Shown here in pieces: positions 45,291-57,128 of a DNA stretch of 64,000 nucleotides. Location: positions 50,361,616 to 50,425,615 of the forward strand of contig NC_057848.1 of NCBI RefSeq assembly GCF_910594005.1, given 5' to 3'. The DNA is from Cervus elaphus (Eukaryota > Chordata > Mammalia > Artiodactyla > Cervidae). Under the pieces are notes generated by a model that worked only from the letters and a program-made list of their open reading frames with translations, did not search any database and was not told the DNA's origin. The position numbers and the translations under genes are program-made. Each line of letters opens with the position of its first letter. Within the stretch, counting starts at the first letter, position 1.

Positions 45291-45774
45291 AGGGATGGTT
45301 TGGGGGTTAGGAAGGACCCCCAAGTAACTCCAAATTCATACTCTAAACTATGGTGCTGTATTTGTGTAATTTTCCCATTTGACCAGCCTGTCATCTAGCT
45401 TTTCTTCCAGCAGGCCTGTGACTCACTATTGGCTACCTTTCTTATCATTAGTAAGAGTTCTGGAGCATCGGAATTCTAATATTCAGTTGTCAATGTATAA
45501 ATATCACATATCCCTCTAGTGCTCTGAGTTCTTACTCAGTCCACACATGATGAAAACAGAATCAGTCTAGCTGAATTCCCAGATCTAGTATGGGTTAGGA
45601 TTCCCCCTAGAATACTGACACTGAAGTGTCCTGGTGGGTGGAAATGTTTTCCCTGAAACTAGAGGTGCCACTTGCTGATCGTTGGCCCATAAGCTTATTC
45701 TGCCTGAGCCAGATTGACTGAACAGCTATGCACTGACCCAGATAACGGCATTAGTCTATTTAGCTATTTGTTCA
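45291..45774. other. Unique intergenic DNA
   Basis: No repeat family or gene recognised. Confidence 0.45.
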
Positions 45775-46000
45775 TTCTTTTTTAAAGTAATAAAAAGAAT
45801 GTCTATTATATATTATTTCTCATACACTCTGATAAGTACCTTGCATTTATGATCTTATTTAGTGTACAAAACTATTCTAAGAAGCAAGTGACTCTATTAT
45901 TCATAGTTTACAGCTGAAGAAAGTAGGCTAGTATACTGGGAAATCTCAGATTAAACCCAAGACTAATTTGAAAGTCTATTTTCTTATCCACCGTACATAT
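45775..46000 (-). mobile_element. MIR SINE, antisense
   Basis: Blocks: tctcatacactctgataagtacc, gatcttatttagtgtacaaaactattc, agtttacagctgaagaaag, aaatctcagattaaacccaagac. Confidence 0.65.
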
Positions 46001-46188
46001 TATTTTTATTTAGACTTAACCATTTGAAGACATTATTTTTCATCCCTGATGTTTATATCAAGAGAAAGATATCCCTCAGCATAGCAATTTGCTTGCTGAC
46101 TTGTAAGATCATCAGTGCCCTTTGAATATTTTTAGAAGTCAACATTTCATTTCTAGGTGAAAGGAAAGATAACTACTAGTCAGTAGAA

Positions 46189-46396
46189 AGATAGTGTTAG
46201 TTGCTCATTTGTGTCTGACTCTTTTCAACCCCATGAACTGTATCCCACCAGGCTCCTCTGTCCTTGGAATTGTCCAGGCAAAAATACTGGAGTGGGTAGC
46301 CATTTCCTTCTCCAGGGGATCTCCAGGCCAGGGATCAAATCCAGGTCTCCTGCATTTGCAGGCAGATTATTTACTGTCTGAGCCACCAGGAAAGCT
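46189..46396 (-). mobile_element. Bov-tA SINE, antisense
   Basis: Tail side agtgttagttgctcatttg, body atcccaccaggctcctctg and ccatttccttctccagggg, head tctgagccaccagg. agtcagtag (near 46180) and agtcaatag (near 46399) may be the target duplication. Confidence 0.92.
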
Positions 46397-47433
46397 CAGT
46401 CAATAGCAATCCTCCCTTAAAACTCTGTCACCTATGGTGGTGAGATTTTACTTATATGGGATTGTGCAGTCTTTCTCTTTGACGTTGTCTTTGGTGTTAA
46501 CTCTTGTCTCAACCTGAGTGATGCCCACTGCCTTCCTTCTATTATCATGAATGAAAACTATCAAAGATTCTTCTAAGTTTTTTATGCTTCAGTCTGAGAC
46601 AGACTGTTTAAAGATAAATGATTAGGCTGATCCAAGATGAAACACTTTAACTCCTTTTTTGTCTTCACTGGATATATGCTTAATGTCTTTCAGGAATTCA
46701 GCAAATAATTAGTAATTAGTTAATTTTTCTAGCCTTTGGATGGGTCTCAGTCTCAATATTGATTACAAGCAGCACTGGCAAAATCTCAATGATAGAACCC
46801 TTATTATTATTGATATTGATACATACAATAAGAAGGATGAGGAGTTTATTGATGGTAGAGTTTTAAGGGAACTATAATTTCTCAGAGTATTTTAAGACAA
46901 ATTATTTCCTTTTTTTCTCTGCAGTATCATCAGAAAAATTCACACCTAGGCAATAGCTGTGTATTATTTACCAAGACATACCAAAATCATTTAGAAGATT
47001 ATAGGAGGGTTTTATAAAACTGGCAGATCATAGAAAAAATGCAGCATATACACTGTCAACTCTCTTTAAGGGTCAAATATGCAGTTTAGACATAAATATT
47101 TGGTACCTATAAGACCTAATATTTCCTGAAATAAATCAATGGACATGATCGCCAATATAACACATATGACAAAAAAGTGTGCTCTAAATGCGATGATCAG
47201 CAATGATCATCAACCAAAGATATTATAAAGAAGCTAAAAGGAAAATTACCTTGATTTCTTTTGGCATATGATAGGTCACAATCCCAGTGATGGAGATGAG
47301 AAACCCTTTAAAAATCACTATCTTTTATTGATCGCTTACTATGTGCCTACTCCTTTGAATCCAATACGCTTTTAAGTTCTCTCATCAGAACTATACAGTA
47401 GATAAAACTGTTTACACATTACTGATAAAAACA
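46397..47433. other. Intergenic DNA, MIR-like trace at the end
   Basis: No gene. Segment 47310-47430 (ttgatcgcttactatgtgcc, taagttctctcatcagaac) looks like an antisense MIR start, cut by the BovB insertion. Confidence 0.45.
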
Positions 47434-48577
47434 GATAGTTCAGTTCAGTTCAGTAGCTCAGTTGTGTCCAACTCTAGCGACCCCATGGACTGCAGCACAC
47501 CAGGCTTCACAGTCCATCAACAACTCCCAGAGCTTGCTCAAACTCATGTCCATTGAGTCAGTGATGCCATCCAACCATCTCATTCTCTGTCATCCCCTTC
47601 TCTTCCTGCCTTCAATCTTTCCCAGCATTAGGGTCTTTTCAAATGAGTCAGTTCTTCGCATCAGGTGGCCAAAGTATTGGAGTTTCAGCTTCAGCATCTG
47701 TCCTTCCAATGAATATTCAGGACTGATTTCCTTTAGGATTGACTGGTTTGATCTTTTTGCAGTCCAAGGGACTCTCAAGAGTTGTCTCAAACACCACAGT
47801 TCAAAATCATCAGTTCTTCGGTGCTCAGTTTTTTTTTAATAGTCCAATCCTCATATCCATACATGACTACTGGAAAAACCATAGCTTTGACTAGATGGAC
47901 CTTTGTCAGCAAAGTAATGTCTCTGATTTTTAATATGCTGTCTAGGTCTGTCATAGCTTTTCTTCCAAGGAGCAAGGGTCTTTTCATTTTATTGCAGCAG
48001 TCACCATCTGCAGTGATTTTGGAGCCCCTCAAAATAAATTCTCTCACTGTTTCCCCATCTAATTGCGATGAAGTGATGGGATCAGATGCCGTGATTGTAG
48101 TTTTCTGAATGTTGAGCTTTAAGGCAGCTTTTTCACTCTCCTTTTTCACTTCCATCAAGAGGCTCTTTAGTTCTTCTTCACCTTCTGCCCTAAGGGTGGT
48201 GTCATCTGCATATCTGAGGTTACTGGTATTTCTCCTGGCAATCTTGATTCCAGCTTGTGCTTCATCCAGCCTGGCATTTTGCATGATGTACTCCGCATTG
48301 AAGTTAAATAAGCAGGGTGACAATATACAGCCTTGATGGACTCCTTTCCCAATTTGGAACCAGTCTGTTGTTCCATGTCCAGTTCTAACTGTTGCTTCTT
48401 GACCTGCATAGAGATTTCTCAGGAGTCAGGTAAGATGGTATGGTATTCCCATCTCTTTCAGAATTTTCCACAGTTTATTGTGATCTACACAATCAAAGGC
48501 TTTACCGTAGTCAATAAGGCAGAAGTAGATGTTTTGCTGGAACTCTCTTGCTTTTTCTATGATCCAATGAATGTTGC
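47434..48577 (-). mobile_element. BovB LINE 3' half with RT motifs, antisense
   Basis: Begins with the tandem tail in antisense (agttcagttcagttcagtag) and extends upstream through the YADD region to RT motif A (the 'cacaatcaaaggctttacc' complement near 48488). The minus frame 47787-48323 (178 codons) contains NLRYADDTTLRAEGEEELKSLL and the downstream KAALKLNIQKTTITASDP region. It is among the better-preserved BovB frames here. Truncated in RT at about 48577. Confidence 0.94.
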
Positions 48578-50107
48578 TAGTATACATTTAGTTTGTTTTG
48601 GATTCAAGATTCAAACCAAAAGGTCTGTTAATATTTAAGCACTTAAGCACTTCAGTTAGCTTCCTTTCTCTCTAAAGTCATCCCCAGATACCTTCCATCT
48701 ACTCTTCTCTGCAGCCATATTTCCATCTGTTCCTCTCTAGCCTTCAGAACTTTGTGTGTAGTTTTTTAAATTGATGTTTTAACTGAAAACAATCAACCTA
48801 TGTGTGGTAAAGTTTATATATATGCTATTTATTCTGTGGAAAGCCTCTTCAACTCCCCCCAAATATTGGCTACCTGTGCTAGTGCTCTCACAGAATATTG
48901 TGCATTCCTTCCCATCACACTCTTTTGTGAAGATTTCTTTTTTTTCTGTTGTTCTTTTCAGAACTGTAAAATCTTCAGTTGTAAGTACTATATACAATTT
49001 GTTCACTATTGTATCCCCAGTCACTATCATAGTTTCTAAAACATGGCATTAGTTAAATGTAAGAGATAGATAAAATTTGGGTATTCTTATAATACTTTGC
49101 ACTTGATTATGTTTTCCTTTTTATGCTATAATATACAGGAACATTTGCATGCATGCTAAATCTCCTTAGATTACAAGATTCATGGGGTCACCAATCTTAT
49201 CATTTTTACTTTTAATATCCTACCTGTAGAACATTGGTGCAAAGCTTTGTGTGTAAAGTTAGTCATTATTGTTGATTATTCATCTGATGCTGGAAACATT
49301 GAAAATAAATTATATATTACTTATATAGAGATTAATATCTCTTATAGCATCCAAATTTAATTCAATATATAATGGAGGTTTCTTCATTTTTTCAAATGCT
49401 ATTTTTAAAAAAATGGCTTTGTTATTAAAGAGGATGAATTAGTGATAAGGAATAAGAACAGTATGCTATAGAAAGGAGAGCACTCAACATTAAGATTCTT
49501 AGATATCAGAAACTGTGAGTTTGGCTTCAAATCTAACTATAAGATAACTTTTGGAGAAGTCATTTCACTTTACTGTCATATATCATATTTTAATCTGTTA
49601 ACAAGATACATCTTTGTAGACAGAGATATAAAATAGAAACAAGTAGATCAAAGTGATGTGGCTGACTTTCTACACATGGATGTTGAAATATTTTGTCTCA
49701 AAACGACAAGAGATTCTAAAAATGTTCCATGGACAAAAAGTTTTCAGGATTTTCCAGCAGCAGATGGAATCAAAATGCTTCCTAAATATTTCAAGATATA
49801 AATACTCTTCAGTGTGTATACCCTTCACTTGAAAATACACTTCCTTTGATGAAGTGGTTCTGTTTTTTCCTCAACTGGTAAAAGGGCCTTTTGCCTGTAG
49901 ATTCAATACATAAACATTAGCTTCTATTGTAGAAAATGTAGTAGGAAGAACTAAAAACAAATGGCTGTGCCGGGGCCTATCCAATCCTGCATTCTACAAA
50001 GACAATTGTAAATAAACCTTACCTATTTCAGGTCACTGTTTCTAAGTTTCAGTAAGAACTGAACAACTAGTGTTGCATATTGCTGTTGAATAAATAGTGG
50101 AAAACCT
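48578..50107. other. Intergenic DNA, no gene seen
   Basis: No transposon recognised with confidence. Overlapping open frames on both strands at about 48779-49052 show no known similarity. Confidence 0.45.
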
Positions 50108-50150
50108 GAAAGAAAGAAGAGAGAGAAAGAGAAATAGGGAGAAAGAGAGA
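50108..50150. repeat. (GA)n-rich purine tract
   Basis: Imperfect gaaagagagagaaagag sequence just 5' of the TG repeat. Confidence 0.88.
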
Positions 50151-50177
50151 AGGCTTCAATCCATTGATCATATGCAT

Positions 50178-50182
50178 ATACA

Positions 50183-50216
<34 letters not shown>

Positions 50217-50231
50217 CATGTGTGTGTGTAT
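50178..50231. repeat. (TG)n microsatellite
   Basis: TG dinucleotide runs interrupted by ta and ca steps, a typical polymorphic microsatellite. Confidence 0.93.
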
Positions 50232-50674
50232 AATTTGATCTATGCATATACAACACATATTTTCTTAGTAGAATTTTCTTTAACCAAGAGATAAAATTAA
50301 AACATTTTTGTTTAGCATATTCTTTATTTCTGGGCTAAAAAGATTCATCCTACCATATGGAACTAAAAAATAGGACTGTTGTCTTGTTGAGTTACTGTTC
50401 CCAGAGTTAAAAAATCTCAAAATGGTTGAAACAGTATTTGCACTTCTTACACTTCTTTTCAAGTTTATATGTATACTTTTTTTTTTTTTAAATCTCTTGA
50501 AGGATGATTCAGTATCTTTTGATAAAGATGTTGGTGTCTGCCCTCTCCACCCTAACAACTGTTCCATGCCTCTTCTAAATTCAAACGTTTAACAAAATAC
50601 CCTTCAAGAATATAACAAAGCATACATGTAATATGTGTTTATATGTTTTATATATAGTACTCTATATTATAATA
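50232..50674. other. Unique AT-rich DNA
   Basis: No gene. It has a T-run at about 50477-50489 and a tatata tract before the next insert. Confidence 0.45.
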
Positions 50675-50686
50675 TATAGTAGTACT

Positions 50687-50908
50687 ATGAAAAGTGAAAA
50701 TGTTATTTGCCAAGTTGTGTCTGACTCTTCATGACACCATAGACTATAGCCCACCAGGCTCCTCTGTCAGGATTGGAATTCTCCAGGAAAGAATACTTGT
50801 GTGGGTTGTCATGCCCTTCTCCAGGGGATCTTCTCGACCCAGGGATCAAACACAGGTTTCCTGCATTACAGGTGGATTCTTTACCATCTGAGTCACCAGG
50901 GAAGCCCA
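50687..50908 (-). mobile_element. Bov-tA SINE, antisense
   Basis: Complete antisense SINE from aaaagtgaaaatgttatttg to gagtcaccagggaagccc. It is directly joined head-first to a forward BovB tail at 50909. Confidence 0.92.
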
Positions 50909-51000
50909 AACTCCAGGAGATGGTACGGGACAGGAAAGCCTGGCATGCTGTAGTCTATGGGGTTGCAAAGAGTCAAACACAACTTGGGGACTGAACAACA
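50909..51000 (+). mobile_element. BovB extreme 3' end, forward
   Basis: Only the last roughly 90 bp of BovB (ctccaggagatggtacggg, gaaagcctggcatgctgtag, ttgcaaagagtcaaacacaac, tgaacaacag tail). tatagtagtact at 50675-50686 and 51013-51024 brackets this fragment together with the preceding SINE. Confidence 0.88.
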
Positions 51001-51130
51001 GTAATTATTGTATATAGTAGTACTCTACTATATGCTATATACTAATATATTCTGTAATATATAATGCTATGTATATGACATATACTACTGTATATATAGA
51101 TATATGTATGTGTATATAGATGTAGGTATG
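51001..51130. repeat. TA-rich low-complexity tract
   Basis: Dense tata/agta/acta permutations with several short palindromes. Confidence 0.75.
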
Positions 51131-51310
51131 AAGTATAGATACACTTTAATGCAATGTATCAGTGGGCAGATTAATCTCAGCTCTGTTTTGTCCAAATTTA
51201 CATATTATTAATTAGCAGATTCAAATTATTTCTGGTATTATAGTTTTAGTATCTATTGCATATTACAAAACTGGTCCACCTATTTAGAGTTTTAGTATTT
51301 TAAATGCATT

Positions 51311-51539
51311 ACATGTACTCTCATAGACTTCCCGCGTGGCTCAGACGGTAAAGCGTCTGTCTACAATGTGGGAGACCGGGGTTCGATCCCTGGGTCGGGA
51401 AGATCCCCTGGAGAAGGAAATGGCAACCCACTCCAGTACTATTGCCTGGAAAATCCCATGGACAGAGGAGCCTGGTAGACTACAGTCAATGGGGATGCAA
51501 AAGTCGGACACAACTGAGCGACTTCACATGTACTCCCAT
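51311..51539 (+). mobile_element. Young-looking Bov-tA SINE with 14-bp target duplication
   Basis: Insert 51325-51525. Head acttcccgcgtggctcagac, clear A-box-like tggctcagacgg and B-box-like ggttcgatccctggg, CpGs still present (cgcg, gtcggg, gtcggac). acatgtactctcat (51311-51324) and acatgtactcccat (51526-51539) differ at one site. The preserved CpGs and duplication make it a candidate for the youngest SINE in the window. The boxes are remnants of tRNA promoter sequence within the SINE, not a tRNA gene. Confidence 0.94.
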
Positions 51540-53179
51540 TATTTAATAGGCCAAAAGTGGGGAAAATAAATGAATAATTAGAATCATTTAGTCATTTTTA
51601 TTCATGGAGCAATGCTGTTAATGTTCAAATCAAAAATAAATTTCATTATGTATTTCATACGTTTTTCTTCCAAAGTATATGCCTCAAATTTTAGTATGCA
51701 AATTGCCCCCAAGTACAGCTTTCTTTAGGAAAGCTGCTTGCTTTTCAAAAGCATATTGCCTAAATAGTTAAAATATACTGGCATTTATAATTAAATTATT
51801 TTTCTATTGATCATTTTTATTGCTGTATTTAACATTTTATTCTATTATTTATAGGACACAGTAATGAACTTCCATTGCTTTATTGCATTATTTGGTAAAC
51901 AATGTAACAAACTCGAGAAAGAGAGCAATAAAATTAAGGTGATTTAGCAATAAAGCAATTCCCTGGATTTTAATTAAATTATGTGACGTTATATTCTAAA
52001 GACTCTAAACTAGGGCTCTCTAATATAGGTCTGGGGCATCATAGATTCAGGTATACCACCGTGAAAATGCAAATCATCCAAAATATCTCATTGATTTTGA
52101 TTATATATTAAAAAATGGGGGAAAAATGCAAGAAGAAACAAATAATGCCTATAACCCATTTTTCCCATGAATGGAGATCCCTGGCAACAAGCATAATTCC
52201 TCTTAACTATGAGGCTCTATATGAGTGTCTCTGAACGAATAGCTCCAAGTGTAGATCAGTTTTAAAATAGATCTTTAAAACAAGGATCTTATTAGTTCTG
52301 GAATATTAAAATGACTTCTAGTATTATTTCCTAGAATATTTTCTGTAGACAGAGTATAAATCAAGGTAGATAATTATGAGACTGAGGAATACTCAATATT
52401 TAATATGGAATTTGAACATACCAAATACTTGAGGAGCTGAAAGTAGCTTATTCTTTGATAAATATCCAAGGACATTAACATGTATTCTAATAATGTTTTA
52501 AATGCTAATTCCACCAAATAATTTAACATATATTCACAAAAATGTCCTTGTGTTCATCTGATAATCCAATTTAAAGTACTCTAAAATATTTAACAGCACT
52601 TGAAGCTTTACTAATAATTGGAATGTATGCACAAGGATTCAGAATGGATAATATACTATGAATTTATGAATCTATCAAAAATATATACCAAATATAAATG
52701 CATAAAAATCTTATTTATAGCCAGAAAACTGATTCCTGGGAGGCTAAGTTGATTCAAAAAGAATAAGATTATGTCTAGGGTGGTAATTTAATAAGAATTT
52801 TGTCTTTCTTTGTAACAGAAACTTAAAATAGTTTCACAAATGATTGAAGGTCTTAAAGTTACACACTCTTAAGATCCATTGAAAACATTCTTTACTTATT
52901 TATCTGAGTCTTATAAATGTCACAATTTAATGGACTTAAGATTTTGTTTTAATTTTTCAGCCTCCTTGACTGTAACAATAGGTCTTATTCATTGGATATA
53001 GATGCAACATGGGCCCCAGGGATCTAGTGGTATTAATTGGTCTCTTTTAAAGCTAATCTTACTTTAGGATTTACCTTTATGAGACCTTTGGTATAAATAC
53101 TACATTATATGTAGTTATGTACTTACTTTTTCAGATTAACCCTTTTATGCTTACAGGTTTTTTTTAATTGTATTTTTTA
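51540..53179. other. Long AT-rich intergenic stretch
   Basis: No gene or transposon recognised. The 51860-52000 part (ggtaaacaatgtaacaaac, ttaattaaattatgtgacg) is complex enough to be worth a conservation check. Confidence 0.45.
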
Positions 53180-53723
53180 TAAAGAATCATTATAAATCAT
53201 TAAAAAATAAAATCATTAGAAAGCAGAGTCATCACTTTGCCAACAGAGGTCCATATAGTCAAAGCTGTGGTTTTTCCAGTATCACATATGGATGTGAGTG
53301 TTGGACCATAAAGAAGACTGAGTGCCGAAGAATTGATTCTTTTGATTTGTGATGCTGGAGAAAACTCTTGAGAGTCCCCTGGGTTGCAGGGAGATGAAAT
53401 CAGTCAATCCTAAAGGAATTCAACTCTGAATATTCATTGGAAGGACTGATGCTGAAGCTGAAGCTCCAATACTTTGACAACATGATGGGAAGAGCCAACT
53501 CATGGAAAAGACCCTGATGCTGGGACAGATTGACGGCAGGAAGAGGGCAACAGAGAATGAGATGGTTAGATGGCATCACCAACTCAATGTACATCAGTTT
53601 GAGCAAACTCTGGGAGATTGTGAAGGACACGATAGCCTGGCATGCTGTGCAGTCCATGGGGTCACAAAGAGTCAGACACGACTTCGTGACTGAACAACAA
53701 CAAACAACAAAAATAAAGAATCA
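53180..53723 (+). mobile_element. BovB LINE 3' end with 10-bp target duplication
   Basis: BovB from about 53221 (aaagcagagtcatcactttgcc) to the tail ctgaacaacaacaaacaac. taaagaatca at 53180-53189 and 53714-53723 flanks it. Between the left duplication and the first BovB base lie about 31 bp of AT-rich filler with repeated aatcatt motifs. Confidence 0.9.
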
Positions 53724-53946
53724 AAGTACATCCATATCCTGCCTGCTTGACCCACAAATATTGACATTTTCCAAGATCAAGTGCTTTTTCATCTCCTTAT
53801 TCTACATGCTCTTCTTCAGTGCATCTTCTCTTTTCTGCTGTTTTATATACTAATTTTGTGGTGACTGATAAATCTCTACTTCCCTTGATCAATTCCCTTA
53901 AGATTTAGATATAGTTGACATTTCTCTTTGATTGTCTCACAAGCAC

Positions 53947-54280
53947 TGCAATGGACTGAATGTTTGTGTTCCTCCAAAATATATATATTGAAACCCTAAG
54001 CACCTTTGGCAAGTAACTAAGATGAGAGGGTGGATCCCTTGGGAATGTAATTAGTGTCTTTACCAGAAGACACCAAATAACTAGCTAACTCTCTTTTCAC
54101 CATGTGAGAACACAAAAATAAGCCCTCTGTAATCCAAGAAGATGCATTCACCAAAAACCTGATCATGTTGGCACCTAAATCTTGAACTTCCAGCCTCCAG
54201 AATTGTGAGGAATAAATGTTTGTTGTTTTAGTCTCCCAGTCTCTGGAAATTTGTTACAACAGCCCAAACTGACTAAAACA
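53947..54280 (+). mobile_element. MaLR-type solitary LTR, sense
   Basis: TG...CA-bounded: tgcaatggactgaatgtttg, then cctccaaaatatatatattgaaaccctaa, gagggtggatcccttggg, ttcaccatgtgagaacac, cttgaacttccagcctccag, attgtgaggaataaatg and the agcccaaactgactaaaaca end. This is the MST/MLT1 layout. It is a non-coding LTR of an ancient endogenous element. Subfamily not assigned. Confidence 0.85.
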
Positions 54281-54423
54281 CTCAGTTAAACTTAAAATGT
54301 GCAAAGTGTCTACCCTAAGGTCTCCAACTTGGCATTATTTTTAATGAAGGCAGATGCCATACAATATTCATTTCTGTACCCAGAAACTAGTAGAGCATAT
54401 AATATAATAATAATGAGTACTGA

Positions 54424-55735
54424 TACTTAAGTCTTTTCTCTCTCTCTTCTCCTTCTGTGACCCCTAAAATGTGAATATTGGTGCATTTAATGTTGTCCCA
54501 GAGCCCTCATAGGCTATCTTCATTTCTTTTCATTCTTTTGTCTATATTCTGTTTTGTGGCAGTTATTTCCACCATTCTGTCTTCCAGGTCATTTATCCAT
54601 TCTTCTGCCTCAGTTATTCTGCTGTGGATTGCTTCTAGTGTGTTATTAATCTCTGTTTGTTTGTTCTTTAGTTCTTCTAGGTCTTTGGTAAACATTTCTT
54701 GCATCTTCTCAATCTTTGCCTCCATGTTTTTTCTTGAGATCCTGGATCATATTCACAATCATTATTCTGAATTCTTGCCTAGCTCCACTTCATTTAGTTA
54801 TTTTTCTTGGATTTTATCTTGTCCCTTTACCTAATACATAACTTTCTGATTTTTCATCATGATTAACTTTCTGTAATATGGTTTTTGTTTTAGCTACTGT
54901 GAAACTATGCTTCTTCTTGCTTCTTCTGTCTGCCTTTTGATGTCTGAGGCTAAGAGGCTTGTGTAAGTTTCTTGATGGGAGGGAATGGCAATGGGAAAAA
55001 CTGGGTCTTGCTCTGGTGGGCAGGGCCTTGATCAGTAAACCTTTAGTCCAATTATCTGCTGATGGGTGGGGTTGCACTCCCTCCCTGGTAGTTGTTTGGC
55101 CTGAGGTGACCCAGCCCTGGGGTCTATGGTAGGGTTAATGGTGAACTCCAAGAGGGTTTACACCAAAGGGACCCTTCCAGTGCCCCACTCCCTGTTGTAA
55201 GCCCCTGCCAACCCACGCTTCCACAGGAGGCCCTCCAAAACTAATAGGTAGTTTTGGTTGTGGGTAGTTTTATTCAGTCCAAGACCTCTCCTCTGGATCT
55301 TGGTGCTCACCAAATTTTGCTTGTGCCCTCAAAGTTTAGACTCTCTGTTTCCCTCAGTCCTCTGGAAGTCTTATAATCAAATCTGGCTGGCCCTCAAGGC
55401 CAGATTCCCTGGAGATTCCCAGTCCCTTTATCAGATCCCCAAGATGGGAAGCCTGATGTGGGGTTCAGAACCTTCACAGTAGTGTGAGAACTTCTTTGGT
55501 ATTATTGTTCTCCAGTCTGTGGGTCACCAACCTGGCAGGTATGGGATTTTATTTTATGTTGATTGCTCCCTACCATCTTGCTGAGGCTTCTTTGTCTTTG
55601 GTTGTGGGGTATCTTTTTCTGGTGGGTTCCAGCATCCTCCGCTTGATGGTTGTGGAACAGCTAGCTGCAACTTTGGTGCTGTCACAGGAGGAGATGAGTG
55701 CACCTACTTATACTCCACCATCTTGAGTGGGAAGC
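54424..55735 (-). mobile_element. LINE-1 5' end (5'UTR plus ORF1 start), antisense, orphan
   Basis: On the minus strand: L1 5' terminus at about 55735 (complement of 'ctccaccatcttgag'), a GC-richer 5'UTR to about 54840, then an ORF1 N-terminal remnant at 54507-54725. No ORF2 or 3'UTR follows. Most L1 copies are 5'-truncated, so a 5'-only fragment is unusual and implies loss of the rest. Confidence 0.75.
54507..54725 (-). pseudogene. L1 ORF1 coiled-coil remnant
   Basis: The 72-codon minus frame reads MEAKIEKMQEMFTKDLEELKNKQTEINNTLEAIHSRITEAEEWINDLEDRMVEI. It has heptad-rich, charged coiled-coil character and the RITEAEEWINDLEDR phrase typical of the L1 ORF1 RNA-binding protein. The RRM and C-terminal parts are absent. 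The methionine is internal to the family protein. Confidence 0.9.
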
Positions 55736-56201
55736 TCTCTTGTTATTGTTTTTAACTGAAACTGTATCTTGTCTGATATAAGTATAGTCACCCAGTTATG
55801 TATGACTTCAAGTCTATATCCTTTTCAATATGCTTCTCTCTTCCTGTTTTTAAAGTTTTTACTTTTTATGTACAAACACTCCCTAAAATTCCATTATTAC
55901 CATCAAATATGTATAATTAAAACTTTGTATTTGAGTAGGAACAGTATTTTATTTAGCTTGTTAAAGTAACTGATGTGACTGAAATACTATTGACCAGAAA
56001 ATCAGCAATCCAGGATGCTAATCTTAAATCTTCCATGAAGGTGTCTGAAAGTGCTGAAGAGTCTTATCCCTATTCTGAATTTTAGTTTGTCATCATACTC
56101 TCCTAAAATATGTTTCTGAGAACACTATCCCACAACATCACACACCCATGCACAGGATATTCTCTAGTTAAATAAGTTTAACCACAAACTAAACAAAAAA
56201 A
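55736..56201. other. Intergenic DNA
   Basis: No gene. A phrase at about 55765-55790 (atcttgtctgatataagta) faintly recalls antisense L1 ORF2 but does not extend. Confidence 0.4.
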
Positions 56202-56265
56202 AGCAAGAAGAGATAAGAAAGCCTTCCTCAGTGATCAGTGCAAAGAAAGAGAGGAAAACAATAGA

Positions 56266-56991
56266 TTGGGAAAGACTAGAGATCTCTTCAAGAAAATTAA
56301 AGATACCAAGAGAACATTTCATGCAAAGATGGGCTCAATAAAAGACAGAAATGGTATGGACTTAACAGAAGCAGAAGATATTAAGAAGAGGTGGCAAGAA
56401 TACACAGAAGAACTGTACAAAAAAGATCTTCATGACCCAGATAATCATGATGGTGTGATTACTCACCTAGAGTCATATATCCTGGAATATGAAGTCAAGT
56501 GGGCCTCAGGAAGCATCACTGCAAACAAAGCTAGTGGAGGTGATGGAATTCCAGTTGAGCTATTTCAAATCCTAAAAGATGATGCTGTGGAAGTGTTGCA
56601 CTCAATATGCCAGCAAATTTGGAAAACTCAGCAGTGGCCACAGGACTGGAAAAGGTCGGTTTTCATTCCAATCCCAAAGAAAGGCAATGCCAAAGAATGC
56701 TCAAACTACCACACAATTGCACTCATCTCACATGCTAGCAAAGTAATGCTCAAAATTCTCCAAGCCAGGCTTCAGCAATACATGAATCGTGAACTTCCAG
56801 TTGTTCAAGCTGGTTTTAGAAAAGGCAGAGGAACCAGAGATCAAATTGCCAACGTCCACTGGATCATCGAAAAAGCAAGAGAGTTCCAGAAAAACATTTA
56901 TTTCTGTTTCATTGACTATGCCAAAGCCTTTGACTGTGTGGATCACAATAAACTGTGGAAAATTCTGAGATGGCAATACCAGACCACCTGA
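56266..56991 (+). pseudogene. BovB reverse transcriptase N-terminal half
   Basis: A 241-codon frame, the longest coding remnant in the window. Order: KTRDLFKKIKDTKRTFHAKMGSI linker; EEDIKKRWQEYTEELYKKDLHD-type region; then RT blocks WASGSITANKASGGDGIPVELF, DWKRSVFIPIPKKGNAKECSNYHTIALIS, QAGFRKGRGTRDQIANVHWI; and motif A FIDYAKAFDCVDHNKLWKIL with the first catalytic Asp. An 8-11 base loss at about 56967 turns KEMGIPDHL into out-of-frame RWQYQTT-stop. The YADD half continues in a different frame. Not expressed as far as sequence can tell. Confidence 0.95.
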
Positions 56992-57128
56992 CCTGCCTCT
57001 TGAGAAACCTATATGCAGGTCAGGAAGCAACAGTTAGAACTGGACATGGAACTGGTTCCAAACAGGAAAAGGAGTACATCAAGGCTATATGATCACCCTG
57101 CTTATTTAACTTATATGCACAGTACTTC

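Noticed and set aside
48779..49052. Overlapping open frames on both strands suggesting a small gene
   Set aside because: Frames on three readings of the same AT/pyrimidine-rich DNA with hydrophobic low-complexity content. No family resemblance.
50178..50231. Regular repeats considered as a CRISPR-like or satellite array
   Set aside because: It is a simple TG dinucleotide microsatellite. No repeat-spacer structure exists anywhere in the window, and the organism is a mammal.
51325..51400. tRNA-like sequence with A-box and B-box motifs
   Set aside because: It is the tRNA-Glu-derived head of a Bov-tA SINE, followed by a SINE body and target duplication. It cannot fold as a full tRNA with an acceptor stem.
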